Assembly: GCF_015644585.1 (NCBI RefSeq)
Contig: NZ_JADOBI010000011.1
Coordinates: 118,328 to 182,327, forward strand
From: Rahnella laticis
GTDB lineage: Bacteria; Pseudomonadota; Gammaproteobacteria; Enterobacterales; Enterobacteriaceae
DNA: 64,000 nt
Direction of reading: 5' to 3'
Position numbers and translations under genes: made by a program. Within the stretch, counting starts at the first letter, position 1; every line of letters begins with the position of its first letter. Below are positions 57,899 to 64,000 of this stretch, in pieces. The notes beneath the pieces are model-generated. The model had not been told where the DNA came from, did no database searches, and saw nothing but the letters and a program-made list of their open reading frames with translations.

Positions 57899-58318
57899 AT
57901 GAATACGATTTGTTCATCATGTCAGGCCACCAACCGCCTGCCTGAGGATCGTATCGACGACGGCGCAAAATGCGGCCGCTGCGGTCATGCACTTTTTGAA
58001 GGCGATGTGGTTCACGCCACTGCCGCCACGCTGGACAAATATCTGCAGGACGACCTGCCGGTTGTCATCGACTTCTGGGCACCGTGGTGTGGCCCGTGCG
58101 TGAACTTCGCGCCTATTTTTGAAGATGTTGCGCAGGAACGTGCCGGTAAAATCCGTTTCATTAAGGTTAATACCGAAGCAGAACCCGAACTGAGCGCGCG
58201 GTTCCGTATTCGCAGTATTCCGACCATTATGGTGTTCAATGAAGGCAAAATGGTCGATATGTTGAGCGGCGCAATGCCTAAAGCGCCTTTCAACAACTGG
58301 CTTAATGAATCATTGTAA
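57899..58318 (+). CDS. trxC: Thioredoxin 2
   Basis: 139-aa zinc-binding thioredoxin. An N-terminal zinc finger has CSSC (Cys5, Cys8) and CGRC (Cys25, Cys28). The thioredoxin fold carries WCGPC (63-67) in [18 protein letters not shown] and the cis-Pro loop [10 protein letters not shown]. In E. coli trxC is induced by OxyR under peroxide stress. GAGG precedes the ATG. It is divergent from yfiF and next to tapT, the same neighbourhood as E. coli. Confidence 0.97.
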   Translation: MNTICSSCQATNRLPEDRIDDGAKCGRCGHALFEGDVVHATAATLDKYLQDDLPVVIDFWAPWCGPCVNFAPIFEDVAQERAGKIRFIKVNTEAEPELSARFRIRSIPTIMVFNEGKMVDMLSGAMPKAPFNNWLNESL

Positions 58319-58347
58319 CGCATAAGCCGTTATAAAGCCCTGCCGAT

Positions 58348-58372
58348 GGCCCGCCTCAGCGCGGGCCTTTTT
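58348..58372 (+). terminator. Intrinsic terminator after trxC
   Basis: GGCCCGC / GCGGGCC stem, 6-nt loop, then TTTTT. Confidence 0.92.
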
Positions 58373-58447
58373 GTACGTTCAGCAGATGCTGCTTGCCAGC
58401 GAACCGCGGGTGATTAAAATAGCCGCTTTTCGAATACCGGAATGCTT

Positions 58448-59152
58448 ATGTCAGACAACGCCGTCCTTCGCCTGCGTGAGCAGCGTTTAGCCCGCTCGAC
58501 CCGCCCTTTTCTGGCCAGGGGATCGCGCGCCATTCGTTGCCAGGCATGCCTGTTACCTCAACGTCACTGCATCTGCGCTACGCGTGAGATCCATCAGGCA
58601 AACAGCCGTTTCTGTCTGGTGATGTTTGACACCGAACCGATGAAGCCGAGCAATACCGGTCGCCTGATTGCGGACGTTTTGCCGGATACACAGGCATTTC
58701 TGTGGTCGCGTACGGAAACCGAGCCGGCGTTGCTGGATGCCATATCTGAACCGTCGCGCCAGCCTTACGTGGTTTTTCCGGCGTCTTTCGCAACGCCGCC
58801 GCGTCAGGTCTTTACCGAAGTTCCCGAGGGCAGTAAACCGCCGCTGTTTATCATGCTTGACGGCACCTGGAATGAAGCACGCAAGATGTTCCGCAAAAGT
58901 CCGTATCTGGATAATCTGCCGGTATTCTCTCTGGATGTAAGCGCCAGCTCCGGCTATATCCTGCGTGAAGCCTCGCGACCGGAATTGCATTGCACAGTTG
59001 AAGTGGCCGCCGCGTTGCTCGAAAAAGCCGGCGATACACAGGCGTCTGCAGGTTTATCACGACACTTTACCCATTTCCGCACGCAATATCTGGCAGGAAA
59101 ACCCCATCATCCGGTGCATCAGCTCACAGCAAAGAACGAAGAAAGCCTCTAG
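58448..59152 (+). CDS. tapT: tRNA-uridine aminocarboxypropyltransferase TapT (DTW domain)
   Basis: 234-aa enzyme (E. coli YfiP) forming acp3U at position 47 of tRNAs from SAM. A zinc-type cluster CQACLLPQRHCIC (with the upstream RGSRAIR) is followed by FDTEPMKPSNTGRLIADVLPDT and the DTW-type motif IMLDGTWNEARKMFRKSPYL, then SSGYILREASRPELHCTVEVAAALL. MSDNAVLRLREQRLARSTRPFLARG at 58448 matches E. coli; an ATG two codons upstream is possible. Followed 31 bp later by pat. Confidence 0.95.
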   Translation: MSDNAVLRLREQRLARSTRPFLARGSRAIRCQACLLPQRHCICATREIHQANSRFCLVMFDTEPMKPSNTGRLIADVLPDTQAFLWSRTETEPALLDAISEPSRQPYVVFPASFATPPRQVFTEVPEGSKPPLFIMLDGTWNEARKMFRKSPYLDNLPVFSLDVSASSGYILREASRPELHCTVEVAAALLEKAGDTQASAGLSRHFTHFRTQYLAGKPHHPVHQLTAKNEESL

Positions 59153-59183
59153 AATCATGGGAACATGATGAATCGGAGAGACG

Positions 59184-61904
59184 ATGAGCCAGCGCGGACT
59201 AGAAGCACTATTACGACCTGAGTCGATTGCAGTCGTCGGCGCCAGTAATAAACCGGGGCGCGCCGGCTATCTGATGATGCGCAATCTGCTCGACAGCGGA
59301 TTCAACGGCCCTGTTTTGCCGGTCACCCCGGCTTACCGCGCAGTCTGTGGCGTTCTGACCTGGCAGGATGTCGCCAGTCTGCCGATGTCGCCTGATCTCG
59401 CCATTCTCTGCACGCACGCAGACCGTAATATGGCGCTGCTGGAACAGCTGGGCGAGCGCGGCTGCAAAACTGTCATCGTACTTTCCTCTCAACCCGGCCA
59501 GTTCTCGGAACTGAAAGCCTGCGCTCAGCGTTTTTCAATGCGGCTGCTTGGGCCAAACAGTCTCGGCATTCTTGCTCCCTGGCAAAAGCTGAATGCCAGT
59601 TTTTCTCCGGTGCCGATCCTGCCCGGCAAACTCGCGTTTATTTCGCAATCGGCCGCCGTGGCCAATACCATTCTTGACTGGGCGCAGCAACGTGCCGTCG
59701 GATTTTCCTATTTCATCTCACTGGGCGACAGTCTGGATATCGACGTCGATGATCTGCTCGATTTCCTCGCCCGCGATACCAAAACCAGCGCCATCCTTCT
59801 TTATCTGGAGCACATCAGCGATGCCCGGCGTTTTCTTTCTGCTTCGCGCAGCGCATCACGCAACAAGCCGATTCTGGTCATTAAAAGTGGCCGCAGCGGG
59901 CAGGCTCAGCAACTCCTGAACAGCCCGCTCAGCCTCGACGCGGCTTATGATGCCGCCATCCAACGTGCGGGTTTGCTGCGCGTACAAGATACGCATGAAC
60001 TGTTTTCGGCCGTCGAAACCCTGAGCCATATGCGTCCGTTGCGCGGTGAGCGCTTACTCATTGTCAGCAACGGCGCTGCACCGGCGGCGATGGCGTTAGA
60101 TCAGTTGCTGTTACGTAACGGCAAACTGGCAAAGTTGGGGGATGAAACGGGCAAAGCACTGACTGGCGTTCTGCCGAAAACCATTACCGCCTCTAATCCG
60201 CTGGATTTGCATGACGACGCCACACCTCAGCTTTATCAGTCGGTGATAACAACGCTGCTCGACAGTACGGATTACGACGCCCTGCTGGTGATACACGCCC
60301 CAAGTGCTGCAGCGCACGGCACAGTAACAGCAAGCGGAGTGATAGATGCCGTTCGAAAACATCCGCGCGGGAAATACATCACGCTGCTGACAAACTGGTG
60401 CGGGGAATACTCCTCGCAGGAAGCGCGCAAGCTGTTCAGTACCGCCGGGATCCCGACTTACCGCACCCCGGAAGGCGCGGTAACGGCGTTTATGCATATG
60501 GTGGAATATCGCCGGAATCAGAAACAGCTGAAAGAAACGCCTGCGCTGCCAGCAGACCTTGAACAAAATACCGATCAGGCTCACAAACTGATTGCACAAA
60601 CGCTGGCAGAAGGCACCACGCAGCTTGATACACATGAAGTCCGCGCGATTTTGCAGGCTTACGGAATGAATGTGCTGCCGACGTGGATCGCCAGTGACAG
60701 CGCTGAAGCCGTAAATATTGCCAGCCAGATTGGTTATCCCGTTGCGCTGAAACTGCGTTCGCCGGACATTCCGCATAACTCTGAAGTTCAGGGCGTTATG
60801 CTCTATTTGCGTACGCCCAGCGAAGTGGAACAGGCGGCCAATGCCATTTTCGACCGGGCTAAGCAGGCATTTCCGCAGGCGCGAATTCTGGGTCTGCTGG
60901 TACAGACGATGGCTAACCGCCCAGGCTCTCAGGAATTACGGGTAGTCGTAGAGCAGGATCCGGTCTTCGGCCCGCTGATTATGCTCACCGAAGGCGGAAC
61001 TGACTGGCGTCCGGAAAGGCAGGCAGCCATTGCGCTTCCGCCCCTGAATATGACGCTGGCGCGCTACCAGGTCGTGCAGGCATTGAAGAGCGGTAAAATA
61101 CGCGGTCGCAATGCGTTACATCCTCTCGATATTCCCGTCCTGAGTCAGCTTCTTGTTAACGTGTCTAACCTGATTATTGATTGTCCGGAAATCGAACGGC
61201 TGGATATTCATCCGTTGCTGGTTTCCGGCAGCGAGATGAGTCTGCTCGATGTGTCGATAGAGCTTTCAACGCGCAGTGCAGAAATACCTTCTCGTCTGGC
61301 GATCCGGCCTTACCCGCGTGAGCTGGAAGAGCGCGTTATACTGAAGAATGGACTGCCTGCGTTGTTCCGCCCGATTCTTCCGGAAGATGAGCCGTTGCTG
61401 AAAGCTTTCATCCTGAAGGTCACTAAGGAAGACCTGTATTACCGCTATTTCAGTGAGATTAATGAGTTCACTCATGAAGATTTAGCGAACATGACGCAGA
61501 TTGATTATGACCGTGAGATGGCGTTTGTCGCCGTACGTACAGAAAATGAAGAAAGCGAAATTATTGGGGTCACGCGAACCGTTTCTGATCCCGACAATAT
61601 CGATGCCGAATTCTCCGTACTGGTACGCTCTGATCTGAAAGGTCTGGGGCTCGGACGACGTCTGCTGGATAAGATGATTGATTACGCCGCAGAGCACGGC
61701 CTGCAACGTCTGGCGGGCATCACGATGCCGAATAACCGCGGCATGATTACGCTGGCTAAAAAGCTGGGATTTGACGTCGATATTCAGATTCAGGACGGAA
61801 TTGTTAATCTGTCTCTGGTACTGGAAAAGCGCCGAAATTCACAGCAGAAAACCGTGAGCCTGAGCGATGAACAGGCAAAAGATGCGCACATGCGGCAGGA
61901 CTAA
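59184..61904 (+). CDS. pat: Protein lysine acetyltransferase Pat (YfiQ/PatZ)
   Basis: 906-aa acetyltransferase that silences acetyl-CoA synthetase and other proteins. The N-terminal ~700 residues resemble NDP-forming acyl-CoA synthetase: CoA-binding domain LRPESIAVVGASNKPGRAGYLMMRNL, succinyl-CoA-ligase-like regions and an ATP-grasp segment (LQAYGMNVLPTWIASDSAEAVNIASQIGYPVALKL). The C-terminal GNAT domain (about 720-885) has SVLVRSDLKGLGLGRRLLDKMIDYA for acetyl-CoA binding and ITMPNNRGMITLAKKLGF. GGAGAGACG precedes the ATG. It lies between tapT and pssA, as in E. coli. Confidence 0.96.
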   Translation: MSQRGLEALLRPESIAVVGASNKPGRAGYLMMRNLLDSGFNGPVLPVTPAYRAVCGVLTWQDVASLPMSPDLAILCTHADRNMALLEQLGERGCKTVIVLSSQPGQFSELKACAQRFSMRLLGPNSLGILAPWQKLNASFSPVPILPGKLAFISQSAAVANTILDWAQQRAVGFSYFISLGDSLDIDVDDLLDFLARDTKTSAILLYLEHISDARRFLSASRSASRNKPILVIKSGRSGQAQQLLNSPLSLDAAYDAAIQRAGLLRVQDTHELFSAVETLSHMRPLRGERLLIVSNGAAPAAMALDQLLLRNGKLAKLGDETGKALTGVLPKTITASNPLDLHDDATPQLYQSVITTLLDSTDYDALLVIHAPSAAAHGTVTASGVIDAVRKHPRGKYITLLTNWCGEYSSQEARKLFSTAGIPTYRTPEGAVTAFMHMVEYRRNQKQLKETPALPADLEQNTDQAHKLIAQTLAEGTTQLDTHEVRAILQAYGMNVLPTWIASDSAEAVNIASQIGYPVALKLRSPDIPHNSEVQGVMLYLRTPSEVEQAANAIFDRAKQAFPQARILGLLVQTMANRPGSQELRVVVEQDPVFGPLIMLTEGGTDWRPERQAAIALPPLNMTLARYQVVQALKSGKIRGRNALHPLDIPVLSQLLVNVSNLIIDCPEIERLDIHPLLVSGSEMSLLDVSIELSTRSAEIPSRLAIRPYPRELEERVILKNGLPALFRPILPEDEPLLKAFILKVTKEDLYYRYFSEINEFTHEDLANMTQIDYDREMAFVAVRTENEESEIIGVTRTVSDPDNIDAEFSVLVRSDLKGLGLGRRLLDKMIDYAAEHGLQRLAGITMPNNRGMITLAKKLGFDVDIQIQDGIVNLSLVLEKRRNSQQKTVSLSDEQAKDAHMRQD

Positions 61905-61988
61905 TGGTATTATCGACCGATTGTGCGGTCACCACAGTTTGTCGGTGCCGCTAAAATCATTACCTGAAGAGAGAAGAAGCGCACTGTG

Positions 61989-63344
61989 ATGTTGTCAAAA
62001 TTTAAACGTAATAAACATCAACAACACCTTGCTCAACTGCCAAAACTCCCCCAAACAGTTGGTGCTGTAAAAACGCTCTACTGCCCTGCCGATTTCCGTA
62101 AGGCACTGCTCGAAGCCATTGCCAACGCCACCCAACGGATTTATCTGGTTGCTCTCTATTTAGAGAACGATGATGGCGGACGTGACGTGCTGTCGGCTTT
62201 GTATGCCGCAAAGCAGCAACGACCGGAACTGGAGATCTGCGTGCTGGTTGACTGGCACCGCGCTCAGCGTGGCCGTATCGGTGCGGTGGCATCGAATACT
62301 AATGCTGACTGGTATTGCCGTATGGCTAAGGAACACCCGGAGCTTTCTGTGCCGGTGTATGGCGTTCCTGTTAATACGCGTGAAGCTTTGGGTGTTCTGC
62401 ACCTTAAAGGTTTCGTTATTGACGATCAAGTCATCTATAGCGGGGCAAGCCTCAATGATGTTTATCTGCATCGCCACGAAAAATACCGTTATGACCGTTA
62501 TCAGATGCTGACCAATGAAGCGCTGGCAAACACGATGATCGACTTTATGAAGAAATCGATCCTCACTGCCGCAGCGGTTCAGCGCCTCGATCGCGAAGAT
62601 CGTCCGAAAAGTATTGAGATTAAGAACGAAACGCGTCAGTTTCGCCAAACCTTGCGCACCAGTGGTTATCATTTCAAAGACAGCGCCGGTAATGATGAAC
62701 TGGCAGTCACGCCAATTGTAGGTCTGGGCAAGCAGAATGAATTGAATCGCACGATTCACCATTTAATGGCCAGCACCGATCACAAGCTGACGCTGTGTAC
62801 TCCATATTTCAATATGCCTGCAATGCTGGCGCGCAATATCATTCATTTGCTGCGCCGGGGTAAGCAGGTTGAAATTATTGTGGGTGATAAAACCGCTAAC
62901 GATTTCTATATTCCGCAAGATCAGCCTTTTAAAATCATCGGCGCCTTGCCTTATTTGTATGAAATCAATCTGCGCCGCTTTCTGAGTCGCTTACAACGCT
63001 TTGTCGACAGCGGGCAATTAATTGTCCGGCTATGGAAGGATGGGGATAATAGTTACCATCTGAAAGGTATGTGGGTCGATGACCGCTGGCAGCTGATCAC
63101 CGGGAATAATCTCAATCCACGCGCCTGGCGACTGGATCTGGAGAATGCCATTCTGATCCACGATCCGCATAAAGAGATGGCGGTTGAGCGTCAAAAAGAG
63201 CTGGAAGAGATCCGCCAGCATACGCAAGTTGTCTCCCATTATATGGAACTGGAAAGTATTCCTAATTATCCGGTTAAAGTACGCAAACTTATTCGCCGTC
63301 TGCGGCGGATTCGAATCGACAGATTAATCAGCCGAATTCTGTAA
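61989..63344 (+). CDS. pssA: CDP-diacylglycerol-serine O-phosphatidyltransferase
   Basis: 451-aa PLD-superfamily enzyme making phosphatidylserine for phosphatidylethanolamine synthesis; peripheral on the inner membrane and ribosomes. Two HKD motifs are visible: HLKGFVIDDQVIYSGASLNDVY and HLKGMWVDDRWQLITGNNLNPRAW. The basic C-terminus VRKLIRRLRRIRIDRLISRIL is identical in pattern to E. coli. MLSKFKRNKHQQHLAQLPKL sets the start at 61989; a GTG one codon upstream is not needed. Confidence 0.98.
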   Translation: MLSKFKRNKHQQHLAQLPKLPQTVGAVKTLYCPADFRKALLEAIANATQRIYLVALYLENDDGGRDVLSALYAAKQQRPELEICVLVDWHRAQRGRIGAVASNTNADWYCRMAKEHPELSVPVYGVPVNTREALGVLHLKGFVIDDQVIYSGASLNDVYLHRHEKYRYDRYQMLTNEALANTMIDFMKKSILTAAAVQRLDREDRPKSIEIKNETRQFRQTLRTSGYHFKDSAGNDELAVTPIVGLGKQNELNRTIHHLMASTDHKLTLCTPYFNMPAMLARNIIHLLRRGKQVEIIVGDKTANDFYIPQDQPFKIIGALPYLYEINLRRFLSRLQRFVDSGQLIVRLWKDGDNSYHLKGMWVDDRWQLITGNNLNPRAWRLDLENAILIHDPHKEMAVERQKELEEIRQHTQVVSHYMELESIPNYPVKVRKLIRRLRRIRIDRLISRIL

Positions 63345-63356
63345 TTGGCTATACTG

Positions 63357-63386
63357 AAAGCCTGATCGTCTTGATCGGGCTTTTTT
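63357..63386 (+). terminator. Intrinsic terminator after pssA
   Basis: AAAGCC-GATC / GATC-GGCTTT stem with one central mismatch, followed by TTTTTT. Confidence 0.9.
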
Positions 63387-63405
63387 ATATCTGGAATTCC
63401 ATTTT

Positions 63406-63753
63406 ATGACGCCATTTTTCCCCTCTTCCGTCAGACTCTCCGTCATCAGCCTTATATTTTTGTGCAGCGGTTGTACCCATTTCGCGAATGATCCATGGAC
63501 CGGCAAGGACAAAGCCGAGCACTTTGTTGGCTCTGCGGTATTAGCGGCGGCAGGCACAGCCTACGCAAATAATCAGGGCTGGAATGAAGCTCGCAGCCGT
63601 TCGTTCGGCTTGTTATTTTCAGTCGGCCTTGGAGCGACAAAAGAGCTTTATGATAGCCGTGCGGGTGGAAGTGGCTGGAGCTGGAAGGACTTTAGCTGGG
63701 ATATTGCAGGTGCGGCCGTCGGATACAGCGCTTATCATCTGACGCACTATTGA
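63406..63753 (+). CDS. yfiM: YfiM family lipoprotein
   Basis: 115-aa putative lipoprotein. The signal peptide ends in LCSGC (Cys about 23). The mature part HFANDPWTGKDKAEHFVGSAVLAAAGTAYA...GLGATKELYDSRAGGSGWSWKDFSWDIAGAAVGY is the YfiM (DUF2279) pattern with two hydrophobic glycine-rich stretches. Function unknown. It is downstream of pssA and upstream of an rRNA operon end, as in E. coli, but kgtP, which lies between yfiM and the rRNA operon there, is absent. Confidence 0.92.
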   Translation: MTPFFPSSVRLSVISLIFLCSGCTHFANDPWTGKDKAEHFVGSAVLAAAGTAYANNQGWNEARSRSFGLLFSVGLGATKELYDSRAGGSGWSWKDFSWDIAGAAVGYSAYHLTHY

Positions 63754-63843
63754 TAAGCAACTATATACCCTGAATATTAAGAGACTGAACGCGATATATT
63801 GCCTTCAAAATTCACGATACTTCTCCCAAATTTCCCATAGCAA

Positions 63844-63871
63844 AAAGCCCTGTACGTCAGTACAGGGCTTT
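63844..63871 (-). terminator. rRNA operon terminator
   Basis: Perfect 12-bp stem AAAGCCCTGTAC / GTACAGGGCTTT with a 4-nt loop and a U-tract on the minus strand, 11 bp beyond the 5S rRNA 3' end. Confidence 0.95.
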
Positions 63872-63882
63872 CCACTTATTTG

Positions 63883-64000
63883 ATGCCTGGCAGTTCCCTA
63901 CTCTCGCATGGGGAGACCCCACACTACCATCGGCGCTACGGCGTTTCACTTCTGAGTTCGGCATGGGGTCAGGTGGGACCACCGCGCTGTTGCCGCCAGG
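63883..64000 (-). rRNA. rrf: 5S ribosomal RNA (5' terminal ~2 nt outside window)
   Basis: The minus strand reads from CCTGGCGGCAACAGCGCGGT through CCCACCTGACCCCATGCCGA and AAGTGAAACGCCGTAGCGCC to the 3' end CTGCCAGGCAT, the gammaproteobacterial 5S sequence. The 3' and 5' ends pair (TGCCTGGC/GCCAGGCA). It is the distal gene of an rRNA operon entering from the right. The position next to yfiM corresponds to E. coli rrnG. Confidence 0.97.

Overview
The window is chromosomal DNA of an enterobacterium. Nearly every housekeeping protein reads like its Escherichia coli orthologue, and several E. coli gene orders are preserved: fldB-xerD-dsbC-recJ-prfB-lysS, ygaC-ygaM-nrdHIEF-proVWX-(ygaY)-ygaZH-emrRAB, and tapT-pat-pssA-yfiM-5S rRNA. 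Several features are not those of E. coli: a class IV adenylate cyclase-type CYTH protein, a proX duplication, a 2-hydroxycarboxylate transporter, and a dispersed ~125 bp palindromic repeat that I recall from Yersinia/Serratia-type genomes. Together they suggest the Yersiniaceae (a Rahnella- or Ewingella-like organism). The genus is an inference.

Layout. 1-4454 (minus): the mdtA-mdtB multidrug RND pump genes, with mdtB cut by the window edge. 4937-6312: a two-gene unit of a C26 glutamine-amidotransferase-like hydrolase and an M15/VanY-type peptidase. 6479-13042: sotB, a DUF2000 gene divergent from an Lrp-type regulator, a di-Mop molybdate-binding protein, a two-gene DUF1971 plus methyltransferase operon behind a near-consensus NsrR operator, an isochorismatase-like hydrolase with a TTG start, and argG behind candidate ARG boxes.

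13271-16001 is a small decayed genomic island in the 3' end of a tRNA-Gly(CCC) gene. It has a 28-bp att-like duplication at its far end, a dead integrase N-terminus with arm-type repeats next to the tRNA, and a three-gene cargo: a PAAR - S-pyocin - colicin E3-type rRNase effector, its immunity protein and a CPCC protein. This is the most striking accessory system in the window.

16200-25649 is core: lysS, prfB (with its programmed +1 frameshift), recJ, dsbC, xerD, fldB, ygfX, sdhE, ygfZ and a CYTH protein. 25832-32873 holds pfkB, a yicN-like gene, an AraC-GyrI regulator, ygaC, an MFS pump, ygaM, and a MocR regulator divergent from an AhpD-like gene across a palindromic operator.

32999-48162 is nrdHIEF and proVWX. 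In E. coli these are adjacent. Here they are separated by about 6.5 kb carrying the dispersed repeat, gpr (yghZ), an AT-rich NlpC/P60 hydrolase, a 2-HCT citrate/malate transporter and a DpiBA/CitAB-type two-component system. proX is present twice in tandem. 48277-48912 is a hicAB locus whose toxin gene carries an in-frame stop.

49081-56461 contains an intact MFS gene at the ygaY position, ygaZH, and an emr operon that includes its own outer-membrane factor. 56552-64000 is yfiF, trxC, tapT, pat, pssA, yfiM and the 3' part of an rRNA operon (5S rRNA) on the minus strand.
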